Below are positions 45,605-55,801 of a stretch of 64,000 bases of DNA, piece by piece (position 1 is the first letter of the stretch; each line of letters opens with the position of its first letter). Made by a program: the position numbers and the translations under genes. The notes below the pieces were generated by a model. It saw only the letters and a list, made by a program, of their open reading frames with translations, did not search any database and was not told the DNA's origin. Source of the stretch: Gammaproteobacteria bacterium (GTDB lineage: Bacteria; Pseudomonadota; Gammaproteobacteria; JASBUN01); contig JASBUN010000016.1 of the NCBI GenBank assembly GCA_030147845.1, forward strand, positions 1 to 64,000. The letters are read 5' to 3'.

Positions 45605-47404
45605 TCAGTGCCCCTGGTATAGACGTTGAACCGATTCCGCATACACTTGTAGCAGGCGTTGACGTTTCAATTTCATGGTGGGGGTCAGTAAATCATTTGC
45701 GATGCTCCACGGCTCCGGACATACGGCCACGCGCCGAACTTGTGCATAACCGGGAAAGTCCCGCAATTGCCGTCCCACGCGATCAACCAACGCACGCTCG
45801 CACTGTTCGCTATCCATATTCTCAATATCGCCTTCGATCTTATATTCACGCGCGACCTGCGGCCATAGCATCTGATTCAGCACCACGATTGCGATTAAGT
45901 ACGGCCGGCCTTCGCCGATGATCGCGGCTTGCTCGAACAGCGGGTCCATGGTGAGCGCCGATTCCATATCCACAGGCGGCACTTTTTCGCCGTTCGACAG
46001 CACGATGATTTCTTTCAGACGCCCGGTGATATAGATGCGGCGTTGTTTGATTTCGACGCGATCGCCGGTATGTAGCCAACCGCTTTCGTCAATGACGTCG
46101 CGAGTAGCGTCCGGGTTGTTCCAGTAGCCGAGCATGACGTTAGGGCCGAAGACCAGCAACTCACCACTGTCGCTAATCTTAACTTGCACGTCTGGAAGGG
46201 GTTCGCCGACGCTCGCCGGATCGTTATAATCAAGGCGGTTTACGCTGATCACGGGGCTGCTCTCGGTCAACCCGTAACCTTGCGTGATGATGACACCGAG
46301 GCCGATGAAGAGTTGCGCGACTTTTAGCGGCAACGCCGCGCCGCCGCATACGACTAAGCGTAAGCGCGCGCCAAAACGCGCGCGGACTTTGCGACCGATC
46401 AAGGCGTCCAACAACGGCAGATAGACGAATCTCAGCGACCATCCCCGACGTTTTTGCTGGTATAGAAAATATTGCCAACCTACTGTTGCGGCATGTGAAA
46501 ACAATTTTCGCGCAAGGGATGACTTTTCCAGCAGCTGAGCTTGGATGCGATTGTAGACACGTTCGAATACCCGCGGCACGGAAATCATGACGGTAGGGCG
46601 TACTGCCAGTAGATCATCGGCGAGTTGGCTAATCGAGCGGGCGTAGGCAACCGCAGCGCCGGCCATCATAGGCAAGTAATAGCCGACCGTGCGTTCCAGG
46701 GTGTGCGACAAAGGTAAAAAGGACAGAAACAAATCATCGGCATAGATGTCGATACAATGCATTCCGCTCCAGGCGTTGGTTAACATGTTGCGATGACTCA
46801 ACATGACGCCTTTGGGTTTGCCGGTAGTCCCGGACGTATAGACGATACTGGCAAGATCATCTGTCCGCCCTCGGTCGGGATTCAATTCATGTGCGCCATT
46901 TGGCAACCAATCAGATATCGTGCGCGCGCGACCGTCTGCAGGAACGATGTCCAGTTTCTCCATCACAACGATACGCTGAAGCTGGGTTAGCTGGGCATCA
47001 ACGGCGCAACATTTTTCCCAGTGTGCGGCATCACCGATGAGCAGCAGTTTTGCGCCGCTGTCTTGTAATACGTAGGCGATATTGTCCGGGCGGTCGTCCG
47101 TGTATAGCGGCACTACTACCAAGCCAAGTCCGAGCGCGGCTTGATCGAATACAACCCACTCGAGACAGTTGCGCATCATGATGGCGACCCGATCGCCCGG
47201 GTTGAGCCGCTCTTTCAACAAAGCCGCCTGCCAACGCGCCACGTGAGATGCGATATCCCGCCACATGCTATCGCACCAGCTTGCGGTTAGCGGATCAAAT
47301 TGGCGATAGGCGAGGCCGACGGGAGTACGCTCTACGCGAGCGCGAAACAGTCCATACAGAGTCAGGGCTGCTTGCGGGTCGATATAGGCGGGGGTTGTAG
47401 TCAT
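45605..47404 (-). CDS. Long-chain acyl-CoA ligase (AMP-forming)
   Basis: 599 residues of the adenylate-forming superfamily. P-loop IVYTSGTTGKPKGVM (about 188-202), YGLTESSP (about 371-378), GYWNNPDAT and the adenylation TGDRVEI block. The lengthened form matches FAA1/long-chain type ligases that activate fatty acids at the membrane. Its ATG overlaps the stop of the FadJ-like gene by 4 bases, so the two are translationally coupled. Confidence 0.92.
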   Translation of the reverse strand: MTTTPAYIDPQAALTLYGLFRARVERTPVGLAYRQFDPLTASWCDSMWRDIASHVARWQAALLKERLNPGDRVAIMMRNCLEWVVFDQAALGLGLVVVPLYTDDRPDNIAYVLQDSGAKLLLIGDAAHWEKCCAVDAQLTQLQRIVVMEKLDIVPADGRARTISDWLPNGAHELNPDRGRTDDLASIVYTSGTTGKPKGVMLSHRNMLTNAWSGMHCIDIYADDLFLSFLPLSHTLERTVGYYLPMMAGAAVAYARSISQLADDLLAVRPTVMISVPRVFERVYNRIQAQLLEKSSLARKLFSHAATVGWQYFLYQQKRRGWSLRFVYLPLLDALIGRKVRARFGARLRLVVCGGAALPLKVAQLFIGLGVIITQGYGLTESSPVISVNRLDYNDPASVGEPLPDVQVKISDSGELLVFGPNVMLGYWNNPDATRDVIDESGWLHTGDRVEIKQRRIYITGRLKEIIVLSNGEKVPPVDMESALTMDPLFEQAAIIGEGRPYLIAIVVLNQMLWPQVAREYKIEGDIENMDSEQCERALVDRVGRQLRDFPGYAQVRRVAVCPEPWSIANDLLTPTMKLKRQRLLQVYAESVQRLYQGH

Positions 47405-49521
47405 CCGTCGGCTTGGCGATCCATTGGCGCGCTGGGTGATGGCGATGTCCAGCCGATGTCAGGTTTGAAGCGCTCGCCATAGCGTTGCCGCAGACGCTCG
47501 AATGTTTGCAAAAGCGCATCGACTCCACGGTGTTCGGCGTAATGCAGTGGACCGCCTCGGAACGGCGCGAATCCGGTACCGAAGACGAGGCCGGCGTCGA
47601 CCAAATCCGTTTCGCTGACGACACCTTCGCGCAGGCATGCCTGCGCTTCGTTGAGCAGGCGCAAAATCAAACGGTCTTCGATGTCAGCAGGCGGTTGATA
47701 ATCTTTTCTTGATTTTGGCTTTATCGGCCCTTTTTTGTCGTATTTAAAAAATCCTGCGCCGCTCTTGCGCCCAAATCGGCCATCCTGCACCTGTTTTCTC
47801 AGTGGCTCCGGGACCGTTCCACCGAGCTGTTGCGCGAGAATTTCAGCTACCGACAAACATACGTCCAGGCCCACGGTATCGGCCAGTTCGATCGGTCCGA
47901 CCGGCATGCCAAACTTTACCGCTGCGGCATCGATAACGTCCGCGGGTACGCCTTCCTGCAACAGTGTCACAGCTTCGAGCAGATACGGCATCAGTACACG
48001 ATTGACCAGAAAGCCGGGTGTACTGCGTACCATCAGCGGGAGTCGATCGATCTGGCGCGTAAATGCAGCGGCGCGATCGACCGTTTCGGTGCCGGTATTG
48101 TGACCACAAACGACCTCGACCAGTTGCATCTTGGCGACTGGATTGAAGAAATGTAAACCGACCAAGCGATCGGGATGCATGAGGTTTTGACCCATCTGCT
48201 CGAGCGGAATACTGGAGGTATTAGTTGCCAATATGGCGTCGGGCCGCATGCGCCCCTCGATGTCGCGAAACAGCTTCTGCTTTGCCTCCAGGTTCTCGAA
48301 GATGGCCTCGATGACGACATCGGCGTTGGCTAAACCGTGTCCCGGCGTGTCGGGTAACAAACGATCCATTGCCGCTTGCACCAAACGCGGTTGTTTGAGT
48401 TTCTTTTGAAACAACGCGAACGCACGTTTGATCGCCGGTGCGACCCGTTCCGGGGTTTGATCCTGCAATGTCGTATGCAGTCCGCGTAGAGCGCACCACG
48501 CGGCAATATCGCCGCCCATAGCGCCAGCGCCAATGACATGTACGCGTGTGGCTTTGAAGTTTACGCGTCGACCGAGCGATTTGAGCTGTTCTTGCAGAAA
48601 AAATAACCGGATAAGATTCTGCGCCGTATCGCCCTGCATCAGATGTGCTACCGAGCGTGCTTCCTCGACCATCATGGTGTTCGGTTGGTCGGCATAGCGT
48701 TGCCATAGATCAATCAACGCATAGGGCGCAGGATAATGCTCGGCGCGTGCACGTGCTCTAACCCGGCGACGCAGTATCGGCGCCACCAGCGGGCGCAGAA
48801 AACCATGCCCCGGAAGGCGCTTGAGCCAAGAGGGTGTTGTCGGCTCCGGCGCTGTTAATGCCAAGGTTCGAGCAGCATGCAACAGATGTCTTGCCGGCGC
48901 GGCGTCGTTGATCAAGCCGAGTTTGGCGGCTGCACGCGCACTCAAGCTGCGGCCGGTTAGCATCATATCCATGGCGGCCAACGCGCCGATTAACGGTGGT
49001 AGGCGAACGCTGCCACCGAAACCCGGATGGATACCGAGACGAACCTCGGGTAGCCCGATACGGGTCGATGGCTCGTCCAATGCGACACGATAACGACACG
49101 CCAACGCCAACTCGGTGCCGCCACCAAGACAAAATCCGTGAATGATCGCCACGCTCGGACAGCGCAGTGCAGCTAGGCGATCAAAGATATTCTGCGCCTT
49201 GCGAATTTGTTCAAAGGCCTGTTGTTCGTCGTTAAAGCGGGTAAATTCGCGAATATCGGCGCCGGCAATGAAACCGCTGCCTTTGTCCGAAGCGATGATC
49301 AGGGCACGTGCGGATTGTTTCTCGATTTCATCCAGGCACTGATCCAATTCGTTCAACACCGGACGTGAGAGTACGTTGGCGCCACTGTCGGCGACGCTCA
49401 GATGTAGCCAAACGATATTGTCGTCGTCGGTCTGCAGGCGCCAGTGCTGCAACGGTAAGGACGCGTCGATCGACTGTGGTAGGTTATCGTCGTTCGGTCC
49501 ATTGTCCGGCGAATCCGTCAT
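47401..49521 (-). CDS. fadJ: FadJ-like enoyl-CoA hydratase/3-hydroxyacyl-CoA dehydrogenase
   Basis: Bifunctional beta-oxidation alpha subunit of 707 residues from ATG 49521 (GGGGG 6 bases upstream). N-terminal crotonase domain with GFCLGGGTELALAC and the Glu in GLPEVRLGIHPGFGG; NAD-binding GAGAMGGD (about 325), NTSSIP and HFFNPVAKMQLVEVV, then the dehydrogenase C-terminal domain. The partner thiolase lies immediately upstream in transcription order. Confidence 0.93.
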   Translation of the reverse strand: MTDSPDNGPNDDNLPQSIDASLPLQHWRLQTDDDNIVWLHLSVADSGANVLSRPVLNELDQCLDEIEKQSARALIIASDKGSGFIAGADIREFTRFNDEQQAFEQIRKAQNIFDRLAALRCPSVAIIHGFCLGGGTELALACRYRVALDEPSTRIGLPEVRLGIHPGFGGSVRLPPLIGALAAMDMMLTGRSLSARAAAKLGLINDAAPARHLLHAARTLALTAPEPTTPSWLKRLPGHGFLRPLVAPILRRRVRARARAEHYPAPYALIDLWQRYADQPNTMMVEEARSVAHLMQGDTAQNLIRLFFLQEQLKSLGRRVNFKATRVHVIGAGAMGGDIAAWCALRGLHTTLQDQTPERVAPAIKRAFALFQKKLKQPRLVQAAMDRLLPDTPGHGLANADVVIEAIFENLEAKQKLFRDIEGRMRPDAILATNTSSIPLEQMGQNLMHPDRLVGLHFFNPVAKMQLVEVVCGHNTGTETVDRAAAFTRQIDRLPLMVRSTPGFLVNRVLMPYLLEAVTLLQEGVPADVIDAAAVKFGMPVGPIELADTVGLDVCLSVAEILAQQLGGTVPEPLRKQVQDGRFGRKSGAGFFKYDKKGPIKPKSRKDYQPPADIEDRLILRLLNEAQACLREGVVSETDLVDAGLVFGTGFAPFRGGPLHYAEHRGVDALLQTFERLRQRYGERFKPDIGWTSPSPSAPMDRQADG

Positions 49522-49558
49522 GAACATCCCCCTTCGAAATTGCGCAAAAATCCGCGCG

Positions 49559-50869
49559 TCATGCGACGCCGCGTTCCACCAGCACGGCGCCACCTTGACC
49601 GCCACCGATACACAGGCTGGCCATGCCGCGTTTGGCATCGTTGCGTTCCAGCACGTGCATGAGATGCAGTATGATGCGCGCACCGCTGGCGCCAACCGGG
49701 TGACCGATACTGACGCCACCGCCATCTACATTCAGCCGCGCTTGATCAAGTTCGCCTACGGCTTCCTTCAATCCCAGTTCGTTACGGCAATAGCTATCAC
49801 TGTTCCAGGCCGCCAGACAGGCCAGTACCTGTGCGGCAAACGCTTCATTGATTTCCCAGTAGTCCACATCGTCAAGCTTAAGTCGGTGGCGTTTCATGAT
49901 CGGCGTCATGGCATGCACGGGACCGAAACCCATCTGCGCAGGATCCACGCCCGCCCATTGGCTGTCCACAAGGCGGCCGAGTACCGTCAGTTGGTGTGTC
50001 TGTACGGCTTTGTCACTGGCTAGCAGTAGCCAGGCGGCGCCATCGGTGACTTGCGCGCTGTTGCCGGCCGTAACTTTGCCATATTTACGATCAAACACCG
50101 GCTTTAAGGCCGCTAAGCGGGCCATCTCGGTGTCGCGTCGCAGGCCGGTATCATGGCTATAGCAATGACCGCTTGTATCGTAGATGGTCTCGATCTCATG
50201 CAGATGACCGTCGTCCTGCGCCTGTGCCAAGCGGCGGTGGCTTTCCAGCGCAAATGTATCCATCTGCGTGCGATCGATATCAAGGCGGTAGGCAATATTC
50301 TCGGCCGTCTGTCCCATGGATAGACCCACGAGCGGATCGGACAGGCCGCGTAGCAAGCCTATCACGGGTTTGAGATGCCCGAGGCGCAATTGTGACAGCG
50401 CCTGAACACGTGTGCCGAAACTGCGGGCGCGATACCAGCCCCCAAGCCATGCCACCATGGCTTGATTGAGCAGCACCGGCGCGTGGCTCATGGATTCGGT
50501 ACCGCCGGCGAGCACAAGATCGGACAGGCCGTCGGCAATGTTGCGTGCGGCGGAGTCGACCGCCTGCATGCCCGAGGCGCAATTGCGCTGTACGGTCCAA
50601 GCCGGCACGCTATCACCACAACCCAGGCGCAGCGCCGTGACGCGCGCGATGTTGGCCTCGTCCGGTCCAGGCATGACACAGCCAAGAATTACCTCATCGA
50701 GTTCGGTTGCTGCGAACGGCTGGCGAGCGAGTAGGGGGCGCGCAGCTTGCAGCGCCAGGTCCGAGGCGCTAAACGGCCCCGGTTTACCGCCGGCCTTCAA
50801 AAACGGTGTACGGCTGCCGTCGACGATGAAGACCGGTCGACCCGAATAAGTCTTCTTGCGTTGCGTCAT
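49559..50869 (-). CDS. fadI: Acetyl-CoA acyltransferase (FadI-like thiolase)
   Basis: 436 residues from ATG 50869 with AGCAGGG upstream. Thiolase Cys in NCASGMQA (about 98), HPVGASGARI and CIGGGQGGA complete the site. It makes acetyl-CoA in the last beta-oxidation step, together with the FadJ-like protein 37 bases downstream. Confidence 0.93.
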   Translation of the reverse strand: MTQRKKTYSGRPVFIVDGSRTPFLKAGGKPGPFSASDLALQAARPLLARQPFAATELDEVILGCVMPGPDEANIARVTALRLGCGDSVPAWTVQRNCASGMQAVDSAARNIADGLSDLVLAGGTESMSHAPVLLNQAMVAWLGGWYRARSFGTRVQALSQLRLGHLKPVIGLLRGLSDPLVGLSMGQTAENIAYRLDIDRTQMDTFALESHRRLAQAQDDGHLHEIETIYDTSGHCYSHDTGLRRDTEMARLAALKPVFDRKYGKVTAGNSAQVTDGAAWLLLASDKAVQTHQLTVLGRLVDSQWAGVDPAQMGFGPVHAMTPIMKRHRLKLDDVDYWEINEAFAAQVLACLAAWNSDSYCRNELGLKEAVGELDQARLNVDGGGVSIGHPVGASGARIILHLMHVLERNDAKRGMASLCIGGGQGGAVLVERGVA

Positions 50870-50924
50870 AAATCCCTGCTCCGTGTATCGCAATGGGTGA
50901 TAAATGTTCGCTGGTATATCGCGC

Positions 50925-53405
50925 TTAGGGAACGACGTTGTGCGCCGGTCGCGGTGCGCTCGTGTACTCCAGCGGGTCTTGCGCAATGCCGAACGCACGG
51001 TCGAAGTCGTCTACCTCCAGTACTTGCGCGCGGGCTTTGTCTGCGGCCGGAATTGCGGCCGCCTGTGCTGCCGAGATTATACCGGCGTGCACCGCGCGTG
51101 TTAGTAAATCCGGGCCATCGCTCAACTGATTGGCGCGCAGCGCACGCCGTAGTGCATGCTCCGCTGCTTCGGCGGCAACCACCTTGTGTAACGCGTCATC
51201 AACGCGGGCCAGGGTCGCACCTTCATCGCTGGGTAAATAGATGCCTTTGGTAAGCCGCTCTCGCGCCGCAGACGGCTGTAAAAGCAGGTTTGCGGCGCGT
51301 TGGCCCAGCAAGTCATTCGGTCCGCGGTAGCTGTGTCCGAGTGGGAATGTCAGCACCCGCAGTAGGATTCCTACCCAACCGAGCGGATGATTGCGTAGCA
51401 CGCCAAGCAAACTCGATTGGATGTTCTGCAACGCATGCTCGCACGACCATTGCAGTAACGGCAGATCTTCAGCTGGACTGCCCTGATCATGGAACCGTTT
51501 CAGGCAGCACGAACCAATGTACAACTGACTCAATGCGTCGGCCAGCCTGCCGGAGAGCTTCTCGCGACGTTTCAGTTCGCCGCCGAGGGTCAGCATGGAA
51601 AGATCGGCAACCAGCGCAAACGCCGCGCTCATGCGCGTAAATTGGCGAAAATAGCCTGCCGCGGGTCCGCTTACCGGCGCGCGTACCGCGCGCGCGCCGC
51701 TCAGTCCGAGGAATAGGCTCCGCGCCACGTTGCTCAAGGTAAAGCCGATATGTGCGAACAGCGCACGGTCAAAGCGTTGCACCGAACGTACGCGATCGTT
51801 GTCACGTGCAGCGTCGATTTCGGCCAGTATATAGGGGTGGCAACGCAGCGCGCCCTGCCCGAATATGATCAGGCTGCGCGTGAGGATATTGGCGCCTTCC
51901 ACTGTGATGCTAATCGGAATCCCCTGGTAAGCGCGCGCCAACAAGTTGCGCGGTCCCATGCAAATGGCCGAACCGCCCTGAATGTCCATGGCGTCGTTGA
52001 GTACCCGGCGCATCATTTCGGTGAGATTGTACTTGGCGATCGCTGACAGTACGGCCGGCTGCTCGCCGAGGTCGATGCCGGTAGCGGTGGTCGTCCGTAC
52101 CGCGTCCATCTGATAAGTAAAAGCCGCCAGTCGTGCGAGTGCCTCTTCGACGCCTTCGAAGTGTCCGATGGGTGATTTGAACTGACGTCGGATGCGTGCG
52201 TAGGCGCCGGTGGCGCGGCTGGCGAGTTTGCCGGCACCGGTGCTCAGGGCAGGCAGTGAAATGGCGCGGCCGGCGGCCAGACATTCCATCAACATGCGCC
52301 AACCCTCGCCAATGCGCTGCGGGCCACCGATGATCCAATCGAGCGGTATAAAGACATCTTTGCCTTGATTCGGGCCGTTCTGAAACGGGATATTGAGCGG
52401 CAGGTGTCGGCGTCCGATGGTGATGCCGGGTGTGTCGGTGGGAATCAGCGCCAGGGTAATGCCACGCTCTTCTTCATCACCGAGCAGATGATCCGGATCG
52501 TACAGCTTAAACGCCAGACCGAGGACCGTCGCCACCGGACCCAACGTGATATAGCGCTTGTTCCAGTTCAAGCGCAAGCCGAGAACATTGTCTTTGCCAT
52601 CGAATGATGCGCGACAAACCACACCCGAGTCCGGCATTGCCGCTGCATCGCTACCCGCCTCCGGGCCGGTCAGCGCAAAGCAGGGTATCTCGTCACCGCG
52701 CGCCAAACGGGGTAGATAATGATCTTTCTGTGCGTCCGTGCCATATCGCATCAACAATTCGGCCGGTCCGAGCGAATTTGGCACCATGACGGTCACGGCA
52801 GCGGTCGTACTGCGACTGGCGATCTTGGTGACAATCGACGAATGCGCCAGCGCTGAAAATTCCAGGCCGCCGAAGCGCCGCGGAATGATCATGCCGAAGA
52901 ACCCCTGCTGGCGAAGAAAATCCCACACCGCCGGCGGCAGATCATAATGTTCGTGGGTGATTTCCCAGTCATTGAGCATGGTGCACAGTTGTTCGACCGG
53001 GCCGTCCAGAAAGGCCTGCTCGCGCGCGTTTAATTTTGGGCGCGGATAGGCGAGCAGCGTGTGCCAATTCGGTCGCCCGCTAAAAAGTTCGCCATCCCAC
53101 CACACGGTGCCGGCATCGAGCGCCTCTTGTTCGGTCTGCGACATGGGCGGCATGACGCGGCGGAATTGGAATAGCGCTTTTTCACTGACCAAACGCCGGC
53201 GCAGTGGCCGTATTTGCAGCGGTACGAACAGCAATAACAGCGAGATTAAGATCAATGTCTGCGATATACGCAGATCAGGCGCCGCGAGCACCCAAATTAA
53301 CCAAATGGCCGCCGTCAGGAACGACCAAAGCCAAAGTGGCGCGCGCTGATACCATAGCGTCCAAGCTATCGCGATGATTGCGAGCACAACGACGAAGCTG
53401 ATCAT
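50925..53405 (-). CDS. fadE: FadE-like acyl-CoA dehydrogenase
   Basis: 826 residues, the long form with two or three N-terminal membrane helices (residues 2-70) followed by the acyl-CoA dehydrogenase domains (about 110-480; EIPCFALTGPEAGSDA, GGSAICMGPRN) and a C-terminal FadE extension. Catalyses the first oxidation step of the pathway. Only 10 bases separate it from the hydrolase gene upstream. Confidence 0.93.
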   Translation of the reverse strand: MISFVVVLAIIAIAWTLWYQRAPLWLWSFLTAAIWLIWVLAAPDLRISQTLILISLLLLFVPLQIRPLRRRLVSEKALFQFRRVMPPMSQTEQEALDAGTVWWDGELFSGRPNWHTLLAYPRPKLNAREQAFLDGPVEQLCTMLNDWEITHEHYDLPPAVWDFLRQQGFFGMIIPRRFGGLEFSALAHSSIVTKIASRSTTAAVTVMVPNSLGPAELLMRYGTDAQKDHYLPRLARGDEIPCFALTGPEAGSDAAAMPDSGVVCRASFDGKDNVLGLRLNWNKRYITLGPVATVLGLAFKLYDPDHLLGDEEERGITLALIPTDTPGITIGRRHLPLNIPFQNGPNQGKDVFIPLDWIIGGPQRIGEGWRMLMECLAAGRAISLPALSTGAGKLASRATGAYARIRRQFKSPIGHFEGVEEALARLAAFTYQMDAVRTTTATGIDLGEQPAVLSAIAKYNLTEMMRRVLNDAMDIQGGSAICMGPRNLLARAYQGIPISITVEGANILTRSLIIFGQGALRCHPYILAEIDAARDNDRVRSVQRFDRALFAHIGFTLSNVARSLFLGLSGARAVRAPVSGPAAGYFRQFTRMSAAFALVADLSMLTLGGELKRREKLSGRLADALSQLYIGSCCLKRFHDQGSPAEDLPLLQWSCEHALQNIQSSLLGVLRNHPLGWVGILLRVLTFPLGHSYRGPNDLLGQRAANLLLQPSAARERLTKGIYLPSDEGATLARVDDALHKVVAAEAAEHALRRALRANQLSDGPDLLTRAVHAGIISAAQAAAIPAADKARAQVLEVDDFDRAFGIAQDPLEYTSAPRPAHNVVP

Positions 53406-53415
53406 GTGGACCTCT

Positions 53416-54369
53416 TCACGCGCGTTTTGCGCGTTCTTTCTTGGTCGAGAACGATGCCAACAGATTCAATCGGCGCCGACCGCGAGTCGGCGCCGGTATC
53501 GTTGCTGCGATCATCGACGGGGCGTCGGCGCAGCGATCGTCACCGCTTGGTTGCTCGATCGCTGTGGCGGTGTCGTTGTCCGTACGCGGATCAGCGTCGT
53601 CGATCCACGGCAGGCGTCGATAAACCGCCAGATCTTCGAATCCCAAGTACGGATATTTGATAATGTCAAAATAGGGTGAGTAGTCGAAATCGCTGGGCGT
53701 GAACAAGCGGAAATTGCGCCGATGTAATCGAATCCGGCCCGACGCAGTACGATGGATCACCGGCAACACAGGGAAGCGCACCGAAGCGAAGGCCGCGGCA
53801 ATCATGGACGAGCATACGGTGCGGGTGGGAATGCCGGCATTGTGTTGAAACAGACTCGAACGCCAGCGCCGTGGCAGGACGCTATAGGGGAACATGAATC
53901 TGGCCAAATCGAGCATTTGACGGAGATCGTAATCGCAACCCAGGTGGCGCGATGCATAGGCGATGACGCGTTGGGCATCGCCGAGAGACAAGCCCTTCGG
54001 GCGACAGATGCGCAGATGATCGGGTCGGTACTTGTCGAGCGGAGCGACGATGGTGCCTTCGCCGAGAAGGGCTTCAATAATCAGTTGCTGATGGGGGTCG
54101 CCGTCGTAGAATTTTTCGATGTGGGCGCGGACTTCTGAATCTTCGATTTCCACCAAGCGACCGATGTACAAGGCGGCATGGGTCCAGGGGCTTTGGGTAA
54201 TATTTTTGATCACATCGCTGACGCGACTACGACCCTCCACGAGCACCACGTCGCAGTGGTGAATCTCGAAGCGAACACGCTCAAAGTCGCATAGCGGACT
54301 GCCGCGCGCATCACGATCCTTAGTCAGCCACGTGCTGGCTTTCTTCGACATCCATTGATGAAGATTCAT
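53416..54369 (-). CDS. YiiX/YebB-like permuted NlpC/P60 hydrolase
   Basis: From ATG 54369 (GAAGGA nine bases upstream) 317 residues. A permuted papain-like fold with His64 (WTHAALYIG), Glu99 (IIEALLGEG) and Cys186 (RTVCSSMIAAAF), the order expected of this family; an acidic, disordered, Asp/Thr-rich tail follows residue 255. Such enzymes include amidases and, in relatives such as LRAT, lipid acyltransferases. Sitting 10 bases upstream of fadE, it is likely in the same transcript, so a lipid-linked role is possible but inferred. Confidence 0.8.
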   Translation of the reverse strand: MNLHQWMSKKASTWLTKDRDARGSPLCDFERVRFEIHHCDVVLVEGRSRVSDVIKNITQSPWTHAALYIGRLVEIEDSEVRAHIEKFYDGDPHQQLIIEALLGEGTIVAPLDKYRPDHLRICRPKGLSLGDAQRVIAYASRHLGCDYDLRQMLDLARFMFPYSVLPRRWRSSLFQHNAGIPTRTVCSSMIAAAFASVRFPVLPVIHRTASGRIRLHRRNFRLFTPSDFDYSPYFDIIKYPYLGFEDLAVYRRLPWIDDADPRTDNDTATAIEQPSGDDRCADAPSMIAATIPAPTRGRRRLNLLASFSTKKERAKRA

Positions 54370-54428
54370 TCCCAACATTCCTTCGGTGCTCCGGCCGTCC
54401 GCTGCAGGACTTCTGACGCCGGCCAAAT

Positions 54429-54470
54429 CGACCGGTCGGTTTTCCACAATGGTTGTAAAGTTGGACCGGT
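54429..54470. promoter_or_regulatory. GACCGGT direct repeats upstream of the hydrolase-fad cluster
   Basis: GACCGGT occurs at 54430 (within the 10-base palindrome CGACCGGTCG, 54429-54438) and at 54464, 34 bases apart, about three helical turns. They lie 60-100 bases upstream of the hydrolase start. Possibly operators for a fatty-acid regulator; no match to a specific consensus is claimed. Confidence 0.3.
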
Positions 54471-54604
54471 TAAACCCCACAAGGTTGCACGGGCATGCGT
54501 AACCGCGCATATATACAGGTAACTATAGTATCGGTCATTTGACGACGAAACTGGACCTGGCACGCGTTCCCGGCTTATCGCCGCGGATTTTTCCGGCAAT
54601 GTGC

Positions 54605-55735
54605 TCAGATCGGCCCGGCAGCGAGTTCCAGGGCGTGATCCAAGGCTTCATGTGTAATGTAAAAATGCGGTGAAAAACGCAGGCCGCCGCCGCGAGCGGC
54701 GCACATGACGCCGTGAGCCATCAAGTGACGATAAAGCTCGGCGCTTTCGATCTGCCGGTGACGAAACGTGACGATACCGGCGTAGCGTCCGGGCTGAGCC
54801 GATGTTAGTAGTGAAAATTTAGGATTTTTATTTATTTTATCAATTAAATAAGAGCTATTATTAATAATTTTTCGAGATATATTATCGAGGCCGAATTCGG
54901 TGAAAATGGATAGGCTGGCGTGTAATGCATGAATGCCGATCATGTTTGGACTACCGCATTCGAAACGTCGTGCCGATTGCGCCGGCTGCCAGTCGGTGCG
55001 TTCGAAATCGCCGAGTCGCTCGATCATGTGCCAACCGAATTGCAATAACTCAAGGCGTTCGCGCGCCGCCGGCGTGGAGTAGAACAACGCCAAACCTTCC
55101 GCCCCAAGCATCCATTTGTGGCCGTCGGCAACGACGAAATCAGCGCCAATAGCCTGCACGTCAAAGGCTTGCGCGCCGATCGCCTGGATGGCATCGACGC
55201 ATAACAAGACGCCGCGGCCACGGCAGCGCCGCCCGAGTTCCTCAACATCCATCACCAGTCCGGACGCGTATTGGACCGCGCTCACCGAGATCAGGCGCGT
55301 GTGCGCATCGACTTGCGCCCACAGCGCGTCTTCCGGGTTTTCCTGAGCGCGCAAATCGGCGTATTTGACCACCACGCCGTAACGCGCCAAGGAATCCCAC
55401 ACGATACGGTTAGAGGGAAATTCTTCGACAGGAACGACGATGTTGTCACCGCGCTTCCATGCCAGACCATGGGCGACGATTGATAAGCCTTCCGAGGTGC
55501 TCTTGAGCAGTGCAATATCATCGACGGAGGGCGCATTGATCAACCAGCGTAGACGCTCGCGCAACTCTTGTTCGACGGCCTGCCAACGCGGATAGCCTTG
55601 TGAGCCGCGGTACAGGTTTTCGTCTGCAAACTGATGTACTGCCCGCGCGGTGCGCAAAGGCCACGGCGCGACCGCCGCATGGTTGAGGTATGTGATGCCT
55701 GCCTCAATCGGAAATTCGGTCGACCAATCATTCAT
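54605..55735 (-). CDS. Class V aminotransferase / cysteine desulfurase-like
   Basis: 376 residues of the PLP-dependent class V fold. PLP lysine in ADGHKWMLGAEGLALFY; other marks are LNHAAVAP at the start, CVDAIQAIGA and GIVTFRH near the end. No clear substrate: similar proteins include isopenicillin N epimerase-like enzymes and cysteine desulfurases. The stretch 54810-54890 (ISRKIINNSSYLIDKINKN region) is strikingly AT-rich inside an otherwise GC-rich gene although the protein keeps the family helix pattern. Confidence 0.82.
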   Translation of the reverse strand: MNDWSTEFPIEAGITYLNHAAVAPWPLRTARAVHQFADENLYRGSQGYPRWQAVEQELRERLRWLINAPSVDDIALLKSTSEGLSIVAHGLAWKRGDNIVVPVEEFPSNRIVWDSLARYGVVVKYADLRAQENPEDALWAQVDAHTRLISVSAVQYASGLVMDVEELGRRCRGRGVLLCVDAIQAIGAQAFDVQAIGADFVVADGHKWMLGAEGLALFYSTPAARERLELLQFGWHMIERLGDFERTDWQPAQSARRFECGSPNMIGIHALHASLSIFTEFGLDNISRKIINNSSYLIDKINKNPKFSLLTSAQPGRYAGIVTFRHRQIESAELYRHLMAHGVMCAARGGGLRFSPHFYITHEALDHALELAAGPI

Positions 55736-55801
55736 TGTTTATCTTTAACAAAAATATCCGATCTATTGTGGTAAATAGCTATTAATACGTAACGGGACGG
55801 G

